Source of the DNA: Struthio camelus
Taxonomy: Eukaryota; Chordata; Aves; Struthioniformes; Struthionidae
Length of the DNA: 64,000 bases
NCBI RefSeq assembly: GCF_040807025.1
Contig: NC_090954.1
Location: forward strand, 18,232,501-18,296,500
Direction of reading: 5' to 3'
Made by a program: the position numbers and the translations under genes. Positions 23,922 to 36,383 of the stretch are shown piece after piece. Below the pieces are notes generated by a model. The model worked only from the letters and a program-made list of their open reading frames with translations, did no database searches and had not been told where the DNA came from. Positions within the stretch are counted from its first letter, which is position 1, and the number at the start of each line of letters is the position of its first letter.

Positions 23922-25080
23922 CTGGTAAGGTAACAGAGAGGTAAAGGAAAGATGTGACAACAGTTCTGCCAGCTATTCCCCTCAAATCAGGAAACAGCCT
24001 TGTGCATCTAACAGTGTTCAAGGCAAACAGATGGCATGAGCGAGACCTTAATCTTTTACTGCTTTGCACCTGCCATCAAAACAGAGCTTGTGTTACACAA
24101 ATGTGTAATATCCGGCCCACGGCAGAGGCCAAGCAGGCCTGCTGGCTTTGATCAGCAGTTCTGGAAGTGCTTTAATGAATGCTGAGTGTTGGATCCTGCA
24201 ACACTCCTGCAAAAGATGAATTAGTTTTACAGTGTCGGCTTCTCAGGATCAAAGGTCAGTCTGCTGCGCACAACATGAGCAATCTGGGATACCTGGAAAT
24301 GCCTATGGTGTTGTGCAGTCAGCTTTGCAGCAGCCAAATATGTTTCAGACAGGCTGTACATGTCTATAATTTGGAAAGTCTGTGGTTCATCCACAGAAAA
24401 GGCATAACCTAAGTAAAAATAATACAAGCCAGCTCCTTTCTGGACAAATAAGGGCAAAAGCGATGAAGTCAGAACTCGCTGAATTTGCAGTGAGGCTCCT
24501 CAGGTCAGGGCAGAGGAGGTGGGCCCAGTCCACAGATGGACTTGCCCCCACGGGAGAGCCCAGGGTGCTCTAGGATGTGCCAGGAAACCTGCCCAGCTGT
24601 GTCAGAGGGAGTAAGCAGGGAATCCTTGCTGCCACTTCAGATGAGCAGTGCCTCCTGCCTTCCAGCTCCTACTCTTCTCATGTGCAAAACCCCTTGGTAT
24701 GCAGGGGTAAAAGCCAGCACTGCCAATTAGCAGGTCATTGTTTGCTGAGGGTAAACCTCACAACAGCCTCCCCTATAAACATCTCACCAAAATCCTGGGA
24801 GCAGCACACCCTGAGGTTTCAGGGGGAGAACAAAACCATTTACTACAAATGTCCCCCTTTCCATATGTTTGTGGACTGTAGCTAGCTAGGTCTTGCGCGG
24901 CTTGCTTCTCCTCCCTGCGTTGCTCTGCAGAGGAGAATTAGCCTTATTTTTCTACTGTTTGCCAGTAAGAGTTACATGGGAGAGAGTATATATGGAAGAG
25001 AGTACGGGAGAGAGGTGAAAACAAAGATATGAGACACAAATGCAGCAGACGAGCATCCTGGGCCCTGGGGCCAAGCGTAC
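23922..25080 (-). other. SLIT3: SLIT3 intron before last coding exon
   Basis: A 1.16 kb phase-1 intron, GTACGC donor and TTACCAG acceptor. I see nothing else in it. Confidence 0.85.
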
Positions 25081-25289
25081 CTCTGTCACAATGTTCTCCG
25101 CTATAGTTAGGATCGCATTCGCAGTAGGGTTCCCCGTGCTCGGAAAGTTTACACTGCCCGTGGTTGCATTTCAAAATCCTGCAGGGGTTTGAGGAATTGT
25201 TCTTCTTGTCACAGTACATGCCCGTGTAGCCCTCCATGCACTTACAGGTGTAAGCAACATTGGCCGCCATGCACTTACCATGCAGACAC
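25081..25289 (-). CDS. SLIT3: SLIT3 coding exon: EGF8 end and EGF9
   Basis: The exon starts after CTCCAG with a base that completes the Lys of NHK, and encodes CLHGKCMAANVAYTCKCMEG, YTGMYCDKKN, then NPCRILKCNHGQCKLSEHGE and PYCECDPNYSGEHCDR. These are the rest of the EGF-like repeat 8 and the whole of repeat 9, each with the Cys spacing and the terminal CxCxxGY/FxGxxC pattern. It ends after the first base of a Glu codon at the donor AGAG|GTACGC. The 209-base length fits phase 2 in and phase 1 out. Confidence 0.95.
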
Positions 25290-27282
25290 CTGGAGAAAGA
25301 GAAGCATTTAGAGCTGGCCTGTGTTAGATGTGAACCTTCCTTTTCCCAGGGTTGTTTGCTTTTGGCATTTCTGCCCATTTAATTCCAGGACAGTAATCCA
25401 AGAAACAGCTGTTCAGTGTCAAACACACTGAAGAAGCTGTAAGTCTGCAATGAATACTGGATAATGCTCAGAGAATACATTCAGAATTTGCGATCGCAAA
25501 CAACCTCTTGGGAAAGCACGAGGCTCCTCTATGAGCACGGACCAACGCTTGGCATCCACACAAGACAGCTCAGGTTTACAGCATCAGCACACGGAACGAA
25601 ATGCCAACAATCAAGCTGCATGCCAAGGCCTCCTTAGCAAAATTACTCTACAAATAATATCAGGTGATGAAAAAAAGTGTGATAAATTACAGTCCTTGTG
25701 GAAAAGCTATGCACAGAATTATTCACACTCAGTTCTAGCTGGAAGGTTTCCTGGCTCATGTGGTTTGCACTGAGCTTTGGTATTTCTGAGGAGTATCAGA
25801 GGAGAGGTGTTGATCCCTAGCAGGCTCTGTGACACCATCCCCAGACTTGGAAGGGGCTGAGAAGAGGAAAGAGGACAACACTGGCCAGCCAAGAGAAAAT
25901 TGCTTCGTCTCTATAAACCTTTTCTATATGAGGGCTCACCTGACATAAACCTGTATCCTTCTTTCTTTCTTTTCTATTTAATTCTTAGTACTTCAAGACT
26001 GTTTCCTGCTTATGTTGAACCCGTGTACATTTCATTTCTAATCTATGCAACTAAAAAGCATAAATCACAAAAGCAATAGCAGTCAGGTCAAGACATGCAA
26101 AATAGTATAATTAAGGGATTCACAGTCTTTAAAGCCGTATTTTCTACTCCACTAACGGAAGGTGTGCTTGGATAGTAGCCCTCGTTATTGAATCAACTGC
26201 CTGTTCACTACATTTGCATTTCTTCATTCAGGTAAATCTGTGAGTGTGGGAGCAGATGCCTGTCTGCATGGTACCACACTCCCTTGGACACAAAGGGCTT
26301 GTCTGTAAGGCGACAACTCCAAAAGGCTAAGGTGCTTTAATGGAAGGTGGGACATTAAAGGAGTAATAAAAACAGACAGAGCTACTTTCCTTAGAATGGG
26401 GGTACATTCAGTGTTGTGTAACTCTCCTTGGATTATGGGGAAACAATTCCTCATCTTTTAAACCTCTTGAACTCCCTCACTTTTCTCTTTGTCCAGCCAT
26501 GACAGCTGGATGTTGAGGTTGGAAATTCAAGGAAAGATTTGGACCTTTGAGTATTTCTTTACTTGAGCCTTCCTCACTTTGGTCCGTAATCTGTCAGGTG
26601 CTTATCAACACCTTCCAGAGTGCAGTGCCTTGCAGAATTAGACCCAGAAGAAAGTTTAAAATGGTGTCTTTGCCAGCTTAAACTTCTGCCCTGACTAAGC
26701 AGCCATAATAGCGATTGCTCAGCAGCTCAACTCTAGCTGTCAAAAGCATACACTTGTGAAAAGCCCCTTTTCCACAGATACCGCAACCAAATTAGCTTCT
26801 AAACTGACGCTACTTCCATCTGCTTATGAAATAGCACTGGACTATACAGACTGCTGATCTGTGTTGGACTGTTACCTTCTGTACCTGCCATAAGTAAGCT
26901 CTTCATCCAGTGTGTCTGACGGAGAGGTGGTTATTGAGTCTTTGAACTGTGAACAGTTTTCCGTCATCCCCACTTTGCATGCAACTCCATGCTATCCCTT
27001 AGACATACTCTAAAGGGGTGTTTCAGTGTGTAATAGTTAAGTCAGCTATTCTGTCCTCCTCCAGGACAAAGAGCTCATTTGGAGCAGGAGATCTGTCAAA
27101 CAGCATCAAAACAAGAAGTGGAAATTGAGAGTTGCCAAGGATGCTGACTCACAACTGTCAATAATTTTATGTGGGAACCTAGCTCCTCCAGAAACAGGCA
27201 GATACGGTTTTGGAAGACAAAACGTGGAATACACATTAGCTGTGAAGCTTCTCCCCTCCCATCAACACTCATTTCAGCTTAC
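25290..27282 (-). other. SLIT3: SLIT3 intron
   Basis: A 2.0 kb phase-2 intron with GTAAGC donor and CTCCAG acceptor. No repeats or ORFs of note were recognised. Confidence 0.85.
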
Positions 27283-27568
27283 TTGTGGTTAAGACATGGG
27301 TCTCCAATTTCCTGGTCACAAAGGGGGCCTGTCCAGCCTGGGTGACATTCACAAATCACACTTGTTTTCTCTAGGGACCGGCAAATGCCATGCTTGCAGA
27401 TGTTACAGGATTTGCAACCAGGAAAGACTCCTAGTGACTGCTGTGGTAAATCCTTGAAATCCTGCAGCTCGTTATTGATGCGGACATCATGAATACATCC
27501 ATGAAAACCATTTGGCGTCTTATCTGCACCCTGGCGCAGTGAAGATAATCCAGTAGAGGTTGGGATCC
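27283..27568 (-). CDS. SLIT3: SLIT3 coding exon: laminin-G end, EGF7, EGF8 start
   Basis: This exon was too interrupted to appear as an ATG-started ORF, but reads openly as [17 protein letters not shown], then [20 protein letters not shown] (end of the laminin G domain, with its Cys), then a Gly-Cys linker and EGF7 ([30 protein letters not shown]), then GDPCLNHK. The peptide agrees closely with SLIT3 and clearly less with SLIT2, where this block differs in sequence and has an insert near the HGT motif. Length 286 bases fits phase 1 in, phase 2 out. The acceptor, TTTTTATCTGAAG, is weaker than the other acceptors of the gene because it has purines just before the AG; the donor ACAA|GTAAGC is good. 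Confidence 0.95.
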
Positions 27569-29613
27569 CTTCAGATAAAAACGAAAAGGGAAGGCTTACT
27601 CACAGGTACAGCGATAGTATATAAACTATAATTACTAACATTTCTTTTGCCATGGCCCCCGCCTTGTAATCTTTAAATAATTAATTTTCATGAGACCTTT
27701 GTAAGGTAGCTCAGTGTTACTCTCCTCATTCTGGAGATGGAAAGGTGGAAAAATAAAAACACTTCTCCACGCTTACGTAAGAAGTATGTGACAGAAAAAG
27801 CAAGCAAGGAAATAAACAAACAAAAAAGCCCAGTTTTCCTGGGCTAACAGCAATGTGCTCTTGCCCTTACATAATGCCCCTTCTGTCTTTCGTTTACTAG
27901 TAATTACCCTTCTGAAAGGTTTAAGAATGTCTTTACTTGCCAGCAAGCAGCTACCACCTCTGGGACCCAGCAAGGTAGTTAGCATTACTCAATCACACAG
28001 TTAAGGCAGGGAGCGACAAGACTGATCCCATCGAAACTAGCACAGGGGGATCTTGAGGCAGAGACCAGCACCTCCGGAGGCAGGCTGAGACTCTGGGGCT
28101 GGACCCTCCGCCTGGCTCAAGGGCTTCGGAAGGCTCCGCAGGCCCAGAAGGCCAACAGATTTGTTTGGGAGTGGTGTTACGCTCTCCCTATTGACACTCC
28201 TTTGAGCTGTATAGCTCCATTAGCACAGTCAAGTGCTTCCGTGTTCAACTGTGTAAGGCCTCTGAATTTTGCTTTCCATTAGTAACTCCATTTTCAAAGT
28301 CAGTTTTAAAACCAAAATTTACGGGACTATGATTTAGGGGGAGGGTCGTTAGACCAGGGCACGTAGTTGGAGAGACGGACAAGATTCTGGGCACATGAAG
28401 CCTCAGGTGAGTCTTAGATGGGGTGAACAAAGGTTAATGAAGGTTAGGAAAAATTGCTCTGGGGATAATGTTATTAATTATTGTAATTAAGCAGTCTGAA
28501 GGGGAAGGGCAGCTGGCATCCATGGGAATGCTAGATGTAGAGATGTGGCACCTGCAGCAGGTTTAGCAAGAATTAAAAAAAAAACTGTAGTGGGCAATAA
28601 AAAGTCTCCACTGAGCCCACAGCTATCGGTATCCAATACAGCTCTTCAGCTCAGGTCTCCGATTTGTCCTATGAAGGCATTTTGGTAGATTTCTTTTGAG
28701 AACTAGTATTGCTCCACGATACTCATCCATTACTAAAACATTTCCCACTGGATTACTTCCCAAGTTTCCTGTATATAAATGGTCATGGTGCTGGTATCTT
28801 TTATCTTGAACCAGAGGGAGAAGTTGTCATACCCTCAACACCAGATTATTTTCAATGCAAAATGCTTTTTAAATAATCTGTGACATTCTTAAGAGGAGCC
28901 AATTATAAAAGTTCAACTCTGTCCAAAGCAAATTAGCCAGTTTTCTGGTTTACAAGGGCAATAGGGTTCTTTTGGCAAAGGGTTATTAAAAGCAATTTTT
29001 TACAAAAGGCTTGACCAGCACCAAGTGAAGTTGATAAGTGTTTCTACTATTGGCTTCAACAGTCTGGGGCTAGAAAAAGCCCAAAGACTTTCTTATTATA
29101 GATCTGCTGACTTTTGTATTTAGAATAGGCTGAGTAGAAAAACAAGAGCTCCATGTCACAGAAAACATGCAACATTCAGTCCAGACCGGAACTAGGGGAT
29201 TGGGGGGTTCTGGGAAAAATCAGTCAATCATGCACAGCACAGACTTCAGCCTGTCTCTCTCATACCCGGACACCTCATCAGGGGGATACTCGTTATTCTG
29301 GGCATCTGCTCCCCACCCCACTTGGCCCCTCCTTTCCTAGAAATTCAGTCCTCACGCTGCCGTGCCAAGGAGGTGCTAGGGGAATAGGAAGCAGAGAGCA
29401 GAACAGCGGAGCGGTTTCTCTGCTCAAGGAAGCAACCTCTGGCAGAAGGGAAAGGCCAGCTGCTTGGCTGGCAATATCTTGAGCTGACACAGAAAGCTTC
29501 TGTCGAGCTTTCATTTCCCCCTCACCCAGAAGCCTTTCCATAGGATGGAAGATGATTTGCTTCTGCAAGGACGAGTTAAAATCTCAACCAAAGTCAAGAG
29601 CAACTGGCTGTAC
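27569..29613 (-). other. SLIT3: SLIT3 intron
   Basis: A 2.0 kb phase-1 intron with GTACAG donor and the weak GAAG acceptor. It contains the possible MIR/L2-like fossil at 27655-27800. Confidence 0.8.
27655..27800 (+). mobile_element. Possible MIR/L2-tail-like fossil
   Basis: The stretch 'ctttgtaaggtagctcagtg' followed by 'ctctcctcattctggagatgg' resembles the MIR3/L2 tail pattern (caaccctatgaggtagg ... attttacagatgagg). The similarity is weak and from memory. It lies 86 bases or more upstream, in transcript terms, of the SLIT3 exon at 27283-27568. Confidence 0.3.
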
Positions 29614-29768
29614 CTCCAATGTAGAGGGGTGTGTTGAGGCTGACAGAAGATTGTTTCTGGAGTTTTCCTAGACTCTTGGGAGTCCCCTTGTCCACCACCA
29701 GGTTCAGAGTTTGATTCAGCATCACCAGCTCCACGCTATGAAACTGCCCATCATTTACTGTTTCCACA
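29614..29768 (-). CDS. SLIT3: SLIT3 coding exon: laminin-G middle
   Basis: The exon encodes [20 protein letters not shown] then [20 protein letters not shown] and NTPLYIGG, the middle of the laminin G domain. The first base completes a Ser codon, so the join reads [12 protein letters not shown] as in vertebrate SLIT3. Acceptor CTTTTATTTTTAG ends at 29769; donor GGAG|GTACAG. The 155-base length fits phase 2 in, phase 1 out. Confidence 0.95.
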
Positions 29769-32329
29769 CTAAAAATAAAAGGGAAGAAAGAGAGAATTAG
29801 AAGATGACAGTAACCATGATCTGCCTGCTTCCGTGACATCTCGTCTCCTACTATTACACTCTGAAAGCAGCACCTCACATGCCACACTCCTTTATGAACA
29901 CTGTTTTCTCAACGTTTCTCCAAGAGAGTCTCCAAGGTACAAATTCAAACACTGCTGACTCCTATGCAGGCGTTACCTGGCAAAATTACTTCATGAAAGA
30001 TCTCCTGTTCTCTGCCCTCAGTCGCAGCCTCCTGTCCTTCTGTCACACTGCTTGGTGCCCATGCTGCAGGTCACATCACTGACATGATTTCTTTTTGGAT
30101 GTCTAGTTTAAACGCTAACCATTTCACAGACGCAGCTTGGGACTGCAGTGTGGGGCAAGAGAAAGCAGGGTCTTCTGAAACCAGCTTTTCCTCAGAATCA
30201 AAGTATCTCGTAACCAACCACATGCTGGGGCACCCGGACAGGCAGACTGGCTGAGCTATGTAAAGCCAAAGGAGGAATTCAGAACTCATTGGCTCGGAAA
30301 TGATGGGGAACAGCTAATCATCTCAGCAGACAATATTAAAGGCACCATGCATTTATTGCTCAGGTATTTTGAATAGTGCTTTTCAAATGCATTAGGCCGG
30401 CAGTCACTCGGGTGACTCAACAGCTGTTTGCCAGTCTGTACCATGTACAGTCTGCACCTTCAGTTCAATCACCCAGAAATTAAGTGGTGCACTGGCAAAA
30501 TTCAGTTTGGATCAGTCTATCAAATTTTATTTTCAGGGCAGCTTCAGCTCTCAAGCCTTTATGCTGCATGCTGAAATTCTCTAAAACAACGTGGTATCTT
30601 CGTTGTACCTAAAGCAGGAAGAGACTGAAGACAGAGGCAAGGGATATACATGGGATTACCTGCTCGAGCAAAGAGAGTTTCAAATTAAGCTTGTAGTTAT
30701 AGAAGTGATAGGACTTTCCCATTGCTGTAAACGTAATGAAATGTTACAGCCTCTATTCTACACACATGCAAACACTAACACATAATGAGACTAACACATA
30801 ATGAGCCGTCGTGGTTACAGCAGAAATTAAACTGTGGGCTATGTAAACTGCCCACATGCACAGTGTTGCCAACACAGTATAAGCTTGGCTTGCATGCACC
30901 CTTTTCCAAATTCCTCCCAGCGGGCTTGCGAGCTGTGTGGTGGTCCTGTTACGTAAGGATACAGACAAAAACCACCAATTGTGGGATTTAGACATTGTGA
31001 GACACTGCTTAGCTGAAAATCTGGCTTTGGGATTTGCTGCACAAGTGGTAAATACCAATGAGATACATTAAAATATAAAATGTTAGTTTCACAAATGGGT
31101 TTTTGCTCATTCACGTGGTCCACACACTCAGCACCATTTCTCAGTAAGTTAGGAGATCACAGGTCAGATTCATTCCAGGTATTTTGGAAATTTGCAGTGC
31201 AGATGTCTACATCTGAGCTGTTTGCCTAGATTTTCTTTACTACCAGTGGAGAGAAACAGGCATACTTTAGGAGTGGCTCACCTCTAAAGATGAACCTCCT
31301 CTTACATGTATCTGGGTCTCAGTGTAGATGACATGCCACCCATCCTTAATGTCTAGTCTTGCCTCACTGATACATAAGGGAGTTGTGCCACTGAAATAGG
31401 GCCCCAACTTTAGACATAAGTTAGACAAGGAGGAAAGTACCAGAATTTAGTGGATCCTGGCATAACTTTAGTTTTTACACAGTGTATTTACAGTGGGTCT
31501 GACATAACCAATTAAACATGAGCAATGTCAGACAGCAAGTCATCACTACAGCGATTTCTGAGGACCAACACAGTTAAGAAGAGATCACTGCTGTTTCGGT
31601 ATATGGCAACCTGAAGAACTGGGCTAATGTCCCACTACAGTGCTACTGTCCCTGCAGGTTTTTGGGATGAATGACAAACACATGCCACTAAAAGCTTACA
31701 AAATTCTTAATGGATTATAAGATGACAGCAGTATGCGAGCACCTGTACTGAGTGAGTTTACATAAAAATAAGGTAAGTTAGTTCTGCCCCAGAACAATTC
31801 CCCGGAAAGTTTTGCCGACTGAGCTGCTTGCCCTTGACCTGCCAGGACATCAGTTTTTGCTGCCTGTTCTTAGGATGGCAAGAGAGCCTGGTCTCAAGAG
31901 CCCAGAGCTGATGGTCCTACTTGAAGTGTTTTTTAGGGGGGGCGGGGGAAAGGCTGAACGCTGTACAAAAACTCCAGAACCAGTTGGTACAGCAGACAGC
32001 CTGGCTCAAAATACAGTTGTATCGGTGCCACTGAAAGGGCAGTGAATTGCAGCACAAGGGCAGGAATAAGTGGCTAAGAGCTTACACTAGTCTTATTGCC
32101 AAAGATGGTCTAGCGTGTAGCTCTCAGAAAAGCAAACCTATCACCGCTGTACGTGAATTTTCTGTAGTAGGGCCCACATCTCTGCCAGAGAAATTTTAGG
32201 ATTCCCAACTCAAGGCTGCAAACAGCTGGTCGAAACTTTCTGTTTCAATATTCTTGAATTCTGCTAAGTATCTGCCACATTATGGGAAACAGCTGTGTTA
32301 CAGCAATGGGCAGACTGGATCATCATGTA

Positions 32330-32430
32330 CTCCCTGCCTATCTAACTGTGGTGTTGTAACGCTTAATTCATATGTATCAAGCACTCAGATTTTCAGCTGA
32401 AAGGTGCTAGATAAATGGAAATGCATATTT
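32330..32430 (+). mobile_element. Possible MIR 3'-end-like fossil
   Basis: 'atcaagcactcagattttca' followed by 'gctgaaaggtgctagataaa' and tggaaatg resembles the 3' end of MIR SINEs (aagcgctt...gcacatagtaagcgctcaataaatg). The match is weak and could be chance. Confidence 0.25.
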
Positions 32431-35400
32431 GTTTTTGTTAGTCTATGCAGAAGTGCCAATGAAAGGAAGAAGAACAGCCAAAACCCATCGGCTCTGACAG
32501 CTGTGCATTGAGGAGCTGGGAGGAATAGCTGTACGACAAGGAGCCCTTCCCACTAGTGGGATCAGTATCTGAAGCTAACGCACAAAACTACATCCTTATC
32601 TGAAGGAGGCCAAGCTATGACCATTTGTCAGAGGACAACATTATCGCATTTGGCAGTGCTAGCTCTTCCTTGGGCCAGGATTTCACAGGCATTAATCACC
32701 TACTCCTCCACACCATGTGCTTTTTCCAGATTATGCAGAAGAGCCTTGACTAACAGGCAAACAAAAGTCTGTGTGTCCTGGCAATGCAACCAGCCACCCC
32801 ACGCAGTGCTCACACTTTTTGGCATACCCAGAGCTAGTGTTTTCACTGGAAAAGGAGGAAGGTGTGCCCATCCATAGGTACCGGCGGGTGAATATTATTC
32901 AGTTGTGACTCTTACACTTTTTAACTCAAAAGAGAAATAAAATACTGTATGCCTATAGACTGAGAAACAGAAGGTAGCTTCAGCCATCATCCAACACTGC
33001 AGTTTTCTAAAGCAGATAAAGGCAAAACAGGCAAAGCACTCATTTGCTTTTAGAGAAGACACTAACATATGATGGAAGAGCTGAATGTGGACAGCCAGGA
33101 TGGCAGAAAATCCCTAGCCAGTATTAAATCATTTATTGTTGTTGCTGACAGAAAGACTTTAAGAAGTCTTTGGACTTTGAGAGAGACTGAGACTGGGGGA
33201 GAAGCCAGGGGTGAGGGAAACGCTACACGAACTCTCCTCGGAGCCTCTTATGTAGCTGGGCCCTTAGGAGACTCAGCAATCGTCTGAGACAGTTGGAGAC
33301 AGTGGCTTGGCCAGAGATGAAGGGAGGAAAGCCACAGACGCTGAACAGTGCATCACCACGCAGCTCGGAGCACAAACTTGCTGCGCTCGGCTTTTTTTCA
33401 AGGGGCCTCTTCCTGACCCAGCTCTCTGCAAGGGTTTTATTAAAATGTTAATTGAATTCTTATTGGGGATCAGGTGGTCTTACAGAGCTCATCCTCCTGC
33501 CGCAGCCTGCGGTATGTAAATACCTGCCCCAGAGTCAGGGATTTACTGTGTTTCATCGGCAGCCTCGCTTGACCGCGCTACCGTGTGCGATGCCGGGGGC
33601 ACAGGTGTGGGAGCTTTTAAGCCTGCTCTATGGACACTGGCAATGATGTGGTGAACGTGAGCTGTAGGATTAAGACAGGAACAGCAACGTGTAAACACTT
33701 TATGGCTCTGCAAAACCCCAAGGCAAGGAGTCCAAAATTGGTGCTGCGGTAGCCGCAGTGCATAACCAAATCAGCATCTGACCACGAGAGGGAGATGGAG
33801 TATCACAGAAAGGACCAAAGCGCTTTGGAAAATCAGCAAGGCTTTTGCATTCCTCCCCTTTGTGCCCCGAACCTGGGCTTTTTACAGCTTCATTCACAAA
33901 TGAATATTGCACTCTGGTACTCACTCAGGAGAGAGGCAGGAGAACTTTAACAAGCTGATGCTGCAGGTTTATTTTGGCTCGCTGCTTAGATTTACTGAAG
34001 CAGATCTTGTACCGTCACACACCTGCCAGCTGACTTGATCTTACTCAACTCCTTCCTTTCTGCACAGGTTTTCATGCTTCATGATTAAATCAAAATAATA
34101 TGTCTGAGCAAAGCAAGGGAGAGGGGAAAGGAACTGAAGGAAGAAGCCAAATGGCTGCTGGATTTGCGCCAACTTCTTTTTCAGAGGCACTGACAAAACC
34201 AAGTTCTGGTTTTTGAGATGTTCCAATCTATTAAAAAAAGAGAGTCATGAGTTTTTAGCCAACTTACAACTGCACTATTGTGGGCCACTACCATTGAATA
34301 TTATATAGTTTCCAATATAGTCTTGTTAAATAAAGGAGGGAAATATGTTTAAGTGTAAACATTTGAAGCGTAAGCAAGGATTTCCAGGAATTTAATTTAA
34401 TAATGCAGTTTGCTGAACAATAAACAGTAAAAGGAGCCAAAAGACCAGTTTTATGTAAAATGGAAATATTCTTCGGGAACGGGAACTGCTTCACCTACTG
34501 CAATAAACAGTTTGCTGAGGGCCCATCTCATCACACACATTTCATAGACTGTTCTCACAGTTTCTACAGGACCATCACTTGAGGCTTGTAACAAACTTGA
34601 CACTGAGAAACCATTTCAGTTACCATCCAAGTGAAATCACTGCTGGTGCCTTAGAAATAGATACCTTGAGCAACAGGAAGTAATGGATGGCCAAATCCTG
34701 ATGGTCAGCAGGAGGATCAGCTGTACCAGCGGTGCATGCCTGCTCTGCATTGCAGGACTGAGCAACTCCGGGAGGCTCTCACTTAGGGAACGTGCTGCTC
34801 CACGACCAGCAGCATTGCTCACCTCTCTTTCCTCCATCACCCTCATCTTCTCATAGCCCAGGTCACATATCTCACACAATCCATTATTTTCCATTCCTTA
34901 AAGTTATCCTAGCCTCTCATTATCCTAGACAGCTGAGAGCTGGCCATCTGATCAAATTTGGCAAAAACATGCAGGAAAATACTAAAATGCTGACTAGATC
35001 AGATTGTTACTCTTGCCAAAAATACCACAGAAGCAGCAGCAGTACACTCAGGAATGAGTTTTACTTTTGTAAATCTTCAAGCCATGCAGCATCCCTTCAC
35101 GTTGCACTAAAGCCTACACAACAGAAATAACACAAAGAAAATAGTAGCACCTATTAATCGTCAGAACTGAACCTCAAATAAGAAATTACGGGAAGGTATC
35201 GCCTTCATCTGCTCATTGATCCAGGTAGCTTAACTTGTAAGTTAATTGAAATCATAGCTTTAGCAGTAACGGGCTCAGGCTATAGGTTATGACGTCTCCT
35301 TCTGATCTGTGGGTTGCCTATTATTGTCTTTGAGGATTCCCTCATTTCCTCTTTTTCTCAGGGCACCTCATGACCTACTTTAATTCTCTGTGAACTGTGG

Positions 35401-36375
35401 ACTTTTATTGCCCAGAATTCTAGGTATGTCTTCAGGTCTAGATAAACACTGTGCAGGTTCCCGTCCCTAGTCAGTAGAGGAAGCTAAGCACGTCCAAAAG
35501 CTTCTGAAAATAGATTCAGATGGTCTAAATACCATGCTGAGAATCACTGAGAAAAAGGCTACAGGAGAAAAGAGATGCAAGGACCTGGGTGAAATCTCAG
35601 CCATCTGGATATTGCTCTTAGTTTCTGCAAGCTGGGTGAGATTCCTGCAAACAATTTACAAATTAGACAACCTGCCTGAGGAACACAGCTAAGCGTATAT
35701 GTGGAGAAAGCACAACTCCCAAACCTCATGAGAACACCAGTGGGACCAGCCCCTTACGTCCCTCTGCGCTGACCTGGGAAGCTTGGAGCTGCTCTCACAG
35801 GGAGCGGAGCCCGGCAGAGAAGGGTCTATGAAAGAGCCATTAAAACATCATATTGCAGGGAGGTGGCCTCCTCCATCAGAGCAATTCCAGAGAGATGGGC
35901 AAAAGGATCCCTTGTGCTGGGCCCTCCACAGGTACACGCAATGGACACCGTTTCTGCCAGGGGCTCAGACTCCACAGCACAAAGGGAGGAAGGGAAGGGA
36001 TGAGTATTAAACATTAAAAACACAGTTCACTCACTTTTGGTCTATTTCTCTTTTCCCTCCTATATTTTCTTTCCCTTTCACTTCAGCCCTGAACACACAC
36101 TGCTGTTATAAACACCGATTCCCCTTGCTCTAATACCCACCAGAGATTTAGAGCTGAGCCACTGCAAATACGGCAGTGAACAGAAATGCACTAAAGGATT
36201 AAACCATTTCGTTTGAACTTGTAAAACTTGGGCTTTGGGGTGGTTGTTTGTCACTGATGTGTAACATACCTTTAGTATAGACAGCAGGGAACAGCAGGGC
36301 AGAGAAGTCAAAAGCAAAAATAGCTTTAAGTATCGCAGCACACCTTGTCACTGAGGAAATGTATATCCATCAATT

Positions 36376-36383
36376 ATGCAAAT
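36376..36383 (+). promoter_or_regulatory. Octamer ATGCAAAT (POU-factor motif)
   Basis: An exact octamer in an AT-rich block (36340-36420) with TAACTATG and AATTCATT-like neighbours, in the SLIT3 laminin-G intron. Motif presence alone is weak evidence of an enhancer. Confidence 0.3.
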
